DNA of 64,000 nucleotides from Mesostigma viride (taxonomy: Eukaryota > Streptophyta > Mesostigmatophyceae > Mesostigmatales > Mesostigmataceae). The stretch covers positions 1-64,000 of the forward strand of contig RPFO01002102.1 in NCBI GenBank assembly GCA_009746045.1, read 5' to 3'. The notes under the pieces were generated by a model, which saw nothing but the letters and a program-made list of their open reading frames with translations, searched no databases and had not been told where the DNA came from. Of the stretch, positions 41,682-51,100 are shown in pieces. A program made the translations under genes and the position numbers. The number at the start of each line of letters is the position of its first letter. Within the stretch, counting starts at the first letter, position 1.

Positions 41682-43005
41682 ATGCCTAGGAGGGCAAGCC
41701 GGGGTGCGGCGACATTCGAGGAGCAACGGGAGCGAACGGCAGAGGAGGACATCGCCAGAGAGGAAGGGGAGGCGATGGAGGAGAGGGGCGTGGAGGCGCC
41801 AGCTGGGCAACCTATCCCAGAGATGGACCCCAGAGCCGGGAGAACACACAAGCGGTGGCGTGATGGGCAAGCTGAGGCGGAGAAAGTCAAGCGTGCCAGG
41901 CGACCTACGGATGCAGTGGTGCTCACAACGCCTGGTGAGGAGGACGCCATCGTCACCCCAGGTGTGCGTGCTGCAAAGCAAGCTGCTGTTCACGATAGGG
42001 TGTCTGGTATGTTGCCCGAGCGTTTGGAGGCTAGGATTGACCCTCCCCAGGCACCACCAGTGCGTGTGGGGAGTGTGTTGCCTGGCACCCGTCCATTTTC
42101 TGATGCTGTGACAGTCATGAATGGGCAGAAAGCGCTCAACCCTCCCTGAAGCAAGACAACCTGGATAAATGGCTTGATGACATGAAGCTAGTTGTGGGCT
42201 CTGTCGCAGCAGGTGTGGATATTGTCAGGGTGTTTCACTCTTCCACCGCAAACAAGGGGTCGTCTGAAAGGGTCAATGACATGGCTAGGCATGCTCTGAA
42301 AGAGGGGCACACTTGGCTGCAGTTCCTGGATGACATCAAGGAGGAGTTTTCTGACAGGGTTCACAATCTCACCATGGAAAAGAAGAGAGAATTTGATGAG
42401 TTTGAGATCAAGGGTGAGGTGGCTGCTGAGCTGGCCAGGTTTGAGTTGATCGTGGAGGCAGGCAAGAAGCAGGGCTTCAGTGTGACAGTCAGGGCAGCAG
42501 CAGACCACTTCTTTGATAAGATGGGCTTGTCAGAGGAAGGTAGGGCTACTGCTAGGCAGCTCTGTGATCTCACTGATGGCACCTGGGGGGCTCTGAAGCG
42601 TGTGATACTAAACTTCAGGACCCGGGTCCCTACCTGCAAGGGTATCAGTTCTCAGGGAGGGTCAGCGTCTCAGGCTAGCCAGGGCAAGAACCGTACCCCA
42701 TCTGGGACACGGTATGGTAGCAGGAGAAGGAAGCAGGCCCAGAAGGAGCAGAACCAGGGTGGTGGAGGGGTCAGCAGGGGAACCAGAATCAGGGGAACCA
42801 GTCTGGCAACCGTAACAGCCATCAGCAGGGTAAGGGTGGTGGCCAGGGGCAGAATAACAATCAGGCCTCAGGCAACCAGAACAAGCAGGACAGCAAGGCC
42901 CCAGGGGGAGGGTCTGGCAAGAGCAAGTGTTTTGCTTGTGGCAAGGAAGGTCACTGGAAGAGGGATTGCCCAAACAAGAAGAAGGGGCAGTCTGATCAGA
43001 AGTGA
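41682..43005 (+). CDS. gag: RT1 Gag with CCHC zinc knuckle
   Basis: Structural protein that would package the RNA. It starts MPRRASRGAA at 41682, the first ATG in frame; longer readings need a TTG start. It runs through a charged coiled-coil-like region, a Gly/Gln/Asn-rich linker, and one zinc knuckle, CFACGKEGHWKRDC (C-X2-C-X4-H-X4-C), at 42928-42969, to the TGA at 43003. Two frame switches interrupt it: near 42140 (run of C) and near 42773 (run of G). Each fits one missing base. The pieces are 41682-42149, about 42140-42780 and about 42775-43005. The final frame is that of pol. The length of about 440 codons is normal for a copia Gag. A true -1 programmed shift at 42773 is a less likely alternative. 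Confidence 0.75.
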
Positions 43006-43009
43006 CTAG
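43003..43009 (+). promoter_or_regulatory. Candidate gag-pol stop-codon readthrough signal (UGA-CUAG)
   Basis: Gag ends AAG-TGA and the next bases are CTAG, giving UGA CUA G. The same frame then stays open into pol. UGA followed by CUAG is an established high-readthrough context in animal and viral mRNAs. Pol has no ATG near its beginning. Readthrough would give a minority Gag-Pol fusion, as in gammaretroviruses. No 3' stem-loop was tested. Confidence 0.55.
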
Positions 43010-45432
43010 TGAAGCAGTCCCGTGTACATAGTGAGACACCCTGTGGGGACACAGCTTCACATGTAAATAAATCTGGGCAGGGTGCCACCTCTGATCAGCA
43101 CCAGGGGTGTACTGATGTTCTCATTCCACAAGATTGCATGCATGCTGCAGCACAACAATCCCCTCAACTGTCAACAGGTGGAGGGTCCCCAGACAGGGTT
43201 GGCTCTGGGAGCCTAGATGCTCTGCTGGGAGGGTCTGCTGGGTCCTCTGGATCCAAGATGCAGAAGGTGGATGTTGCGTCCTCACACGCAGGGCCCGTCC
43301 AGGCGTCTTCCCAGGTGCGTAATCTGGCTAGGCAACTGAGCTACACGGATGCTGGACGCAGGCTGCACAATATCTTTGGTCACACAGCCATGGCTGAGAT
43401 GTTTGGTTGGAAGATTGGAGATGAGCCACTGAGGGAAGCATGCAGGGCTGCAGCTGAGCAATGTGCTTGTAAGGAGAATGCTGCCAAGAAGCCAAGGTCC
43501 CATGCTAGGGAGCCTGCCAGGGAGAAGGGGGACATCCAGGTAGACGTCCAGCATATCAGGGGCTTATACATTTTGGTGGCAGTGGACAGATTTAGCAGGT
43601 ACAGGCTGCTCCAGATTCTGCCAGATATGAAGGGGAATACCCTGCTGCTGGGCTTGCAGACTCTCTTACCAGGCTTTGGGGTGTACAAGACAGTACAGGC
43701 TGATATTCAGTTTGAGTGCCTACTGTCACAGCAGGAGCAACTGCCATGCAAGCTGCTGGTCACGCCCAGGGAGAGCCATGGACAGCAAGGTGCTGTGGAG
43801 AGATCCATCAGGGAGGTCAAGACCGTAGTGCTGGCAGAACCTAAGGTGCCACTGGTAGCATCTGCTTTGGAGAGGGCAGTGTGGACCAGGCAGGTGGAAG
43901 AACAGTTGAACCTCAGAATAAACTACTATTATGACGGGGTGGCTGTCAATCCTGTAGCACTGCAGTTTGGGATGCTAGCCCAGGAAGTGGTCCAGGCTTG
44001 CTTGAGGAAAGCAGACAGGGTGTTTGCTCAGTTGAGACGCAAGGATAGGGGCTGGAATGTGCTGAGGCCTCAGGTGGGGCTGAAGGTCAGAATGTGGAAG
44101 GAGCCATCAATGCAGGGCAAGAGGGGCAAGTGGCAGAACGGGGTGGTGACCTGTGTGGAAGATGCCAATCGTTCCTGCCTTGTGGCCTTGGAGAGTAATC
44201 CCAGGCATGTTTACAGGTTGAGCTGGGCCAACGTCAAGGAACGCAAGCCACATGCAATCTGGCCTGCAGACGGGCCTGGACCCCAGTGTTGGCTGGAGGG
44301 CCAGGTTAAGGACCAGGTAGTTGATGTGCCTGTCACTGACGTGGGAGGTGGCTATCCCTCTGATGATGATGAGGTGCAGGAGGCAACTGCATCACCTGTG
44401 GTGGAGCCAACGGGGGCTGGGCCTGCACCAGGGTCCAAGAGGCCACTCATGGCAGACATTGTCCGGTCGCTCATGTTCAACAAGCACAAGGATCCCAAGG
44501 TATCTAAGTTGACTGAATGGGGTTCTTGCTGGGCTGCTACCCTAGAAGTGGATACTAACTCAGAGGTGTCTATCATCAGGGTGGAGGATGCTCAGGGCCT
44601 GAAGGTGAATAAGGCTGGCTGCAGGGCAGTGAGTGACTTTACGGGCACTGTAACAATGAAGATCCTAGGGGAAGTGACTGTGCCTATCCTGGGTGTCCCC
44701 ACTGCGTTCTGTGTGGTGGAAGGGTACCAGGGGCCTGCCATTTTGGGCCAGAATTTCTTGTGCATGCCAGGAGTGACTCTGTCAGCAGATGAGCTTGCAC
44801 TAGAAGGTCATGGCAGTTTGCCCCTCCAGAGATATCACTACTCCAAGGGTCTAGCTGTGGCAGTCAAGGCTGTGAAGGGGCAGCAGAGTGTGGGGCCTGA
44901 AGGCAAGGAGCCCATTGCTGAGGACTTGTTGATCATCCCAACCACCCTAGATCCACGGGACTTGGGGGTGCACAAGTACCAGATTGCTGGTCACAGTCCT
45001 ATTTCCTGGCACCAGTTGGTAGAGTTGATGCAAAGCCCCAAGATGGCTAAGGCATGGATTCTAGGGTTTGTCTCCAGTGGGCATGACTGGATAGTGTCTA
45101 ACTGTGCTGAGCCTGTGGATGAGTTGCCCAGGGAGCATCAGTTGCTAAGGCTCTTGTTTGTGCTCAAGCTGAAGGAGATAGACGGTGTGCAGGTGCCACA
45201 TGTGAGGCCAGTTGTGACTGAGTACCATGGCACGGGGGAGCTGACAGATGAGGAGTTGTATACGCCTGGGATGCTGCATGATACCTGGAGGATTGTTCTG
45301 TGTATATATCTGTCTTTCCTGGTCAAGGGCATTGCGTACAGCTCTGTGCTGATTGATTTCAAGAGGGCTTTTCTTAAGGTGATGTGGAGCAGGCCAAGGA
45401 GACGTGGCGTGATATCCCTCCCTTCTTTGTAA
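43009..45432 (+). CDS. pol: RT1 Pol, part 1: integrase, retropepsin-like domain, RT fingers
   Basis: About 807 codons in frame with gag after the UGA. The GTG at 43009 is only the first codon of an open stretch, not a credible start. Order: HHCC finger (HNIFGH ... CAC) around residues 118-155; integrase core with D179 (VDVQHI), D232 (QADIQF) and E264 (GAVERSIREVK), a D-X31-E spacing shorter than the usual D35E; integrase C-terminal part to about 420; a retropepsin-like domain with D515 (LEVDTNSEVSII) and ILGQNFL at 578-584; RT start from about 706 (FVLKLKEI) to IDFKRAFLK, which contains the first catalytic Asp. The frame ends in RRRGVISLPSL because one G appears lost near 45378, where LKGDVEQAKETW would otherwise continue into part 2. 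Pol is CpG-poor. Confidence 0.85.
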   Translation: MKQSRVHSETPCGDTASHVNKSGQGATSDQHQGCTDVLIPQDCMHAAAQQSPQLSTGGGSPDRVGSGSLDALLGGSAGSSGSKMQKVDVASSHAGPVQASSQVRNLARQLSYTDAGRRLHNIFGHTAMAEMFGWKIGDEPLREACRAAAEQCACKENAAKKPRSHAREPAREKGDIQVDVQHIRGLYILVAVDRFSRYRLLQILPDMKGNTLLLGLQTLLPGFGVYKTVQADIQFECLLSQQEQLPCKLLVTPRESHGQQGAVERSIREVKTVVLAEPKVPLVASALERAVWTRQVEEQLNLRINYYYDGVAVNPVALQFGMLAQEVVQACLRKADRVFAQLRRKDRGWNVLRPQVGLKVRMWKEPSMQGKRGKWQNGVVTCVEDANRSCLVALESNPRHVYRLSWANVKERKPHAIWPADGPGPQCWLEGQVKDQVVDVPVTDVGGGYPSDDDEVQEATASPVVEPTGAGPAPGSKRPLMADIVRSLMFNKHKDPKVSKLTEWGSCWAATLEVDTNSEVSIIRVEDAQGLKVNKAGCRAVSDFTGTVTMKILGEVTVPILGVPTAFCVVEGYQGPAILGQNFLCMPGVTLSADELALEGHGSLPLQRYHYSKGLAVAVKAVKGQQSVGPEGKEPIAEDLLIIPTTLDPRDLGVHKYQIAGHSPISWHQLVELMQSPKMAKAWILGFVSSGHDWIVSNCAEPVDELPREHQLLRLLFVLKLKEIDGVQVPHVRPVVTEYHGTGELTDEELYTPGMLHDTWRIVLCIYLSFLVKGIAYSSVLIDFKRAFLKVMWSRPRRRGVISLPSL

Positions 45433-46544
45433 CAGTGCCCAAGGTGTGGAGAGCAGAGATCAAGTCAAAATATCTCAGAATACTCAAGGGTTTGGAGGGT
45501 CTCAGGTCCAGCCCTATCATCTGGAGAAAGAGCCTGGAAAAGTTTCTGAAAACTCACTGTGGCTTTACTGTGTCTCCAGTTGATCCTTGCTTGTTCCAGA
45601 GTACTCATGAAGGGTTGCCTGTGTTTGCATCTCTGCATGGAGATGACCTGCACCTTTTAGGGCCTCCTGAGTGGGTGGATTCAGTACTGTCCAAGATCCA
45701 GAAGAGGTTTGAGTTAGGAAAGGTCCAGCACATGAAGCAGGATGAGCCCATGGTGTTTTGTGGAATGCAGGCCACGCTGATCAAGAGGGCAGGTACTTGG
45801 TTTATCAAGATGGAGGGTGGCAACAACTATCCTCAGCAGATCATTGATGCCCTCCAGCAGCCCATTACCCAGGCCAGGTGTGCCACAATCAGGGGAATGT
45901 TGGCTTGGCTAGCTAGCATTTGTGCCCCAGATTTGTTGGTGCTGAGTAGGCTCACAGATGCTCAGCTGGTTGAGGTAGGGGCAGAGCAGGTGGTTGAGTC
46001 TGTCAGGAGCTCACCTCCACTCATACTGGCAGCTGTGGACTTGTACAAACCACTCAACATGGTGCTTTTTGTGGACAGTTCCATGGACAGCAGGAAGGTG
46101 ACGGATGTCAGGGGTAGGGCAGCAGCACTCATTACACTACAACAGGAGCACACTTCTCTGGTCAGCTGGTACAGTAGGTTACAGAACAGGGTGACGCCCA
46201 GCAGTGACATTGCTGAGTGCAGGGCAATATGTGAGGGGCTACACACTGCTCTTTACCTCAGGGAGTTATTCTACCAGCTCTGTCAGGTAGCTTCCTGTAG
46301 CTTGCAGCTGCACACACTGGTCAAGACAGACAGCATGGGCATGGTGCAGTTTGTGCACAGACAGCTCGCCAGGAGCAGGGATCTGGATTATTTGTTGCTG
46401 AAGGAGATGTCTTACCTTGCTCATCTTGAACATGTGCCTGGTGTTGACAACCCAGCAGACGCCCTCACCAAGCTGGAGAGCAAGGCTGAGCTACAATACC
46501 CTGTGCTCAAAGGGCTCATGTACCCCTTTTCTGGTGGGACTTGA
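45384..46544 (+). CDS. pol: RT1 Pol, part 2: RT palm/thumb and RNase H
   Basis: 386 codons that continue part 1 after the one-base shift near 45378; the ATG at 45384 is internal to pol, not a real start. The RT palm has LHGDDLHLL with the two catalytic Asp at residues 87-88, so His-Gly replaces the usual Tyr-Val of copia YVDD. Copia-type RNase H follows: D231 (FVDSSMDSRK), E278 (SDIAECRAI), D316 (VKTDSMGM) and a final Asp in VPGVDNPADALTK, the family's conserved NxADxLTK tail. It stops at the TGA at 46542-46544. The RNase H is closely similar to that of RT2. Confidence 0.88.
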   Translation: MEQAKETWRDIPPFFVTVPKVWRAEIKSKYLRILKGLEGLRSSPIIWRKSLEKFLKTHCGFTVSPVDPCLFQSTHEGLPVFASLHGDDLHLLGPPEWVDSVLSKIQKRFELGKVQHMKQDEPMVFCGMQATLIKRAGTWFIKMEGGNNYPQQIIDALQQPITQARCATIRGMLAWLASICAPDLLVLSRLTDAQLVEVGAEQVVESVRSSPPLILAAVDLYKPLNMVLFVDSSMDSRKVTDVRGRAAALITLQQEHTSLVSWYSRLQNRVTPSSDIAECRAICEGLHTALYLRELFYQLCQVASCSLQLHTLVKTDSMGMVQFVHRQLARSRDLDYLLLKEMSYLAHLEHVPGVDNPADALTKLESKAELQYPVLKGLMYPFSGGT

Positions 46545-47508
46545 AGTCCAGCCTTTGCCAGTTGGTGGCTGACCAGTGCTGTTGTCCCCAGGGGGGAGGG
46601 CAACAGGTAGCCTACCTGTCACCAAGCAGGTAGAAGGCTCAACAGGAGCAAGCTCTTCCTGTAAAGGATTAGCACAGTGGGATGCCTTTGGCCTCGGGCA
46701 GTTAGGCCATGACAGGGCAGGCCATGTTGAGAGTTCTTCCAGGTTGTTTGTATATATCTCTCTTGTTTAGTTTTCTTTAGCTGTGAATAAGTGACAACCT
46801 TGGATATTATGGTGTTGTAACCTGACAGTTGGGCCTTGCTGGTGCAGGCTGGTCCACTGGGAACACTCAACATTGGTTTTGGTGGATATTCTATAATAAA
46901 ACATAATCATGTTGTATGCCAATCTCTCTTGTTGTCTGTCATGTGACCAGGTTAAGTTTAACCTGGGGTTCTGGGGTAGGGTTCGATTCCCTAGTTGAGC
47001 CACAGCCTGGTATGTATGACTCCTGGGCTTTAACACCCAGTGATGACATGGGCTCCCCATCAAGCAGTGGCACAGTGGTGTTGAAGTGGTTTCCATTGGT
47101 GAACATTTGGATGGATGATGCCTGGAACGCTCGGGGCGGGCGCCATGAAACGGGCGCCAGTGATAACTGGGAAGACCAGGAACTCACTGTAATACGTTTC
47201 CTGTAGTCAGGGCCTCTCATTCAGATATCCAGGATATGTTGCCTAAGGAATATTCAATATCCTCCTTTAAGCCCAAGCCAAGGTACAGTTGCAAAAGAAA
47301 GGGTTGGGGATGACCTGCAGGTCAAGTTAATGATCAGATGGCAGGGTTGAACCATAGATCCCTAAAAGAGGATACCATTAAGGTGGCAAAAGGGGTGCTC
47401 ATGAGGCTTATTATAAGTCCAGGGTAACCAGGTGTCCATTTCACAAGGCAGCAAGGAATGGGTTGGTCATGGTGTGAAGCTTGCAGCTCCAAAACAAGAA
47501 AGGGTTGG
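46545..47508 (+). other. RT1 3' untranslated region with PPT candidates
   Basis: 964 bp without a supported gene. A purine run AGGGGGGAGGG at 46590-46600, just after pol, looks like the polypurine tract of plant copia elements but is ~900 bp from the LTR. The LTR-adjacent candidate is AAAACAAGAAAGGGTTGG at 47491-47508. An AATAAA lies at 46895-46900. At about 47168-47200 a 22-bp match to the LTR tail (GGGAAGACCAG-AACTCACTG) leads into ACTGTAATACG (47186-47196), the exact reverse complement of the first 11 internal bases after the 5' LTR (40626-40636). Confidence 0.6.
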
Positions 47509-48152
47509 AGTTAGCATATTGGTGATGCAATATGCTAAGCATATCATACTTGAAGTGGCCTTTCCAACGCCGTGCTAAACGCCTCATTTGGACAAGGAAC
47601 TTGAGAGTTATCAAGTCCCGAAGTAATGCCGCCGGACGCTACAGCAGTACCAGGACTAAGGACACGTGAGGGACAGGGCACGTGGCAGTGTTGGGTGAAC
47701 CATCACACGTTACGTGTCACAGGACCGACTGTCACTAGGAGGTACTGTGGTCAATATTGGTTGATGGTACCAAGAATGTCACAGGACTTCAGGACTGGCA
47801 GTCCTGCAGGCCTGGGATGGACGGGTACTTGTCATGACGGATAAATCCAGAGCGTTACTGTCATTCATGGAAGGACAGACGTCCTGGATTGATGCAACCA
47901 AGGAAATTGACAGTGGCGGACCTGCCAAGGCGTGCGAGGCCTGGCAGCAATGGTGAGACCTAGAAAGGCTCGGACACAGCAGTGGCCAAGCGTCTTTTCC
48001 CAACACCGTCCGTGGGTACTGCCGCCTCAGGCTAGTGACCACAGGGTAGTGAGGCAACTGTGGTAAAGGTTAAAAGCCGCTGGTTGAAACCATGGCTCCA
48101 TTCATCACATCTTGGGAAGACCAGAAACTCACTGATCCGCGTTCATCTAAAT
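47509..48152 (+). repeat. RT1 3' LTR (644 bp)
   Basis: Same length as the 5' LTR and about 99.5% identical by eye, with the same terminal hairpin at 47511-47538. It is followed directly by the duplicated target TCCAC (48153-48157) and then satellite. Confidence 0.93.
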
Positions 48153-51100
48153 TCCACCGCGCACGCAAGGGCCGGCTGCACACACACGTACACACACCAT
48201 GCACGCAAGGGCCGGCTGCACACACACGTACATACACCGCGCACGCTTGGGGCGGCTGCACACACACGTACATCCACCGCGCACGCAAGGGGCGGCTGCA
48301 CACATACGTATACCTACACCGCGCACGCAAGGGGCGACTGCACACACATGTACCTCCACCGCGCACGCAAGGGCCGGCTGCACACACACGTACACACACC
48401 ATGCACGCAAGGGCCGGCTGCACACACACGTACATACACCGCGCACGCAAGGGGCGGCTGCACACACACGTACACACACCGCGCACGCAAGGGGCAGCTG
48501 CACACACACGTACATACACCATGCACGCAAGGGGCTGCACACACACTTACACACACCTTGCACGCAAGGGCCGGCATGCACACACACTGGCATACACCGC
48601 GCACGCAAGGGGCGGCTGCACACACGTACATACACCGCGCACGCAAGGGGCGAGTGCACACACACGTACACACACCGCGCACGCAAGGGGCGGCTGCACA
48701 CACACGTACACACACCATGCACACAATTGCCGGCATGCACACACACGTACATCCACTGCGCACGGAAGGGGCAACTGCACACACATGTACACACGCTTGG
48801 GGCGGCTGCACTCACATGTACACACACCGCGCACGCAAGGGCCGGCTGCACACACACGTACATACACCGCGCACGCAAGGGGCAACTGCACACACACGTA
48901 CACACACCATGCACGCAAGGGCCGGCTGCACTCACATGTACACACACCATGCACGCAAGGGCCGGCTGCACACACACTTACACACACAATGCACGCTTGG
49001 GGCAACGGCACTCACATGTACATACACCATGCACGCAAGGGGCGGCTGCACACACACGTACACACACCATGCACGCAAGGAGCGACTTCACGCACAGGTA
49101 CACTCACCATGCACGCAAGGGGCGGCTGCACACACACGTACACACACCGCGCACGCAATTAAGGGACGGCTGCACACACACGTACATACACCGCGCACGC
49201 AAGGGGCAACGGCACTCACATGTACATACACCATGCACGCAAGGGGCGGCTGCACACACACGTACATACACCGCGCACGCAAGGGGCGGCTGCACACATA
49301 CGTACCTACACCGCGCACCCAAGGGGCGACTGCACACATACGTACCTACACCGCGCACGCAAGGGCCGGCTGCACACACACGTACACACACCATGCACGC
49401 AAGGGCCGGCTGCACACACACGTACATACACCGCGCACGCTTGGGGCGGCTGCACACACACGTACCTACACCGCGCACGCAAGGGGCGGCTGCACACACA
49501 CGTACATCCACCGCGCACGCAAGGGGCAACTCCACTCACATGTACATCCACCGCGCAACCACGGGGCGGCTGCACACACACGTACATACACCGCGCACGC
49601 AAGGGGCTGCTGCACACACACTGACACACAAAATGCACGCTTGGGGCGACGGCGCTCACATGTACATACACCGCGCACGCAAGGGGCGGCTGCACATACA
49701 CGTACACACACCGCGCACGCAAGGGGCGGCTGCACACACACGTACATCCACCGCGCACGCAAGGGGCAACTGCACACACACGTACATACACCGCGCACGC
49801 AAGGGGCGAGTGCGCACACACGTACATACACCGCGCACGCAAGGGGCGGCTGCACACACACGTACACACACCATGCACGCAAGGGCCGGCTGCACTCACA
49901 TGTACATACACCATGCACGCAAGGGGCGGCTGCACACACACGTACACACACCATGCACGCAATTGCCGGCATGCACACACACGTACATCCACCGCGCACG
50001 CAAGGGGCAACTGCACTTTACACATGTACACACACCGCGCACGCTTGGGGCAGCTGCACTCACATGTACACACACCGCGCACGCTTGGGGCGGCTGCACA
50101 CACACGTACCTACACCGCGCACGCAAGGGGCGGCTGCACACACACGTACATACACCGCGCACGCAAGGGGCAACTGCACACACATGTACATACACCGCGC
50201 AACCACGGGGCGGCTGCACACACACGTACATACACCGCGCACGCAAGGGGCGGCTGCACACATACGTATACCTACACCGCGCACGCAAGGGGCGACTGCA
50301 CACACATGTACATCCACCGCGCACGCAAGGGCCGGCTGCACACACACGTACACACACCATGCACGCAAGGGCCGGCTGCACACACACGTACATACACCGC
50401 GCACGCAAGGGGCGGCTGCACACACACGTACACACACCGCGCACGCAAGGGGCAGCTGCACACACACGTACATACACCATGCACGCAAGGGGCTGCACAC
50501 ACACTTACACACACCTTGCACGCAAGGGCCGGCATGCACACACACTGGCATACACCGCGCACGCAAGGGGCGGCTGCACACACGTACATACACCGCGCAC
50601 GCAAGGGGCGAGTGCACACACACGTACACACACCGCGCACGCAAGGGGCGGCTGCACACACACGTACACACACCATGCACGCAATTGCCGGCATGCACAC
50701 ACACGTACATCCACTGCGCACGCAAGGGGCAACTGCACACACATGTACACACGCTTGGGGCGGCTGCACTCACATGTACACACACCGCGCACGCAAGGGC
50801 CGGCTGCACACACACGTACATACACCGCGCACGCAAGGGGCAACTGCACACACACGTACACACACCATGCACGCAAGGGCCGGCTGCACTCACATGTACA
50901 CACACCATGCACGCAAGGGCCGGCTGCACAGACACTTACACACACAATGCACGCTTGGGGCAACGGCACTCACATGTACATACACCATGCACGCAAGGGG
51001 CGGCTGCACACACACGTACACACACCATGCACGCAAGGAGCGACTTCACGCACAGGTACACTCACCATGCACGCAAGGGGCGGCTGCACACACACGTACA

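Larger units (their letters stand above)
39982..48152 (+). mobile_element. RT1, Ty1/copia-superfamily LTR retrotransposon
   Basis: An 8171-bp element with 644-bp LTRs that differ at only three positions I could find (40023/47550, 40150/47677, 40409/47936). It is flanked by the 5-bp duplication TCCAC (39977-39981 and 48153-48157). The unoccupied site is present at 16814-16818. Order on the plus strand: LTR, an upstream CpG-rich ORF, gag with a CCHC knuckle, a UGA in leaky context, integrase, a retropepsin-like domain, RT, RNase H, ~0.96 kb of 3' untranslated DNA, LTR. RT followed by RNase H with integrase upstream places it in Ty1/copia. The frame breaks look like single-base losses in homopolymers, so the real copy may be intact. 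Confidence 0.95.

Noticed and set aside
42770-42780. Programmed -1 frameshift in RT1 gag
   Set aside because: Same homopolymer-loss pattern as the other breaks, and no clear X-XXY-YYZ heptamer. Kept only as an alternative.
45360-45385. Programmed frameshift inside RT1 reverse transcriptase
   Set aside because: No known element shifts frame within the RT active-site region; a lost G in AAGGGT restores the conserved LKGD motif.
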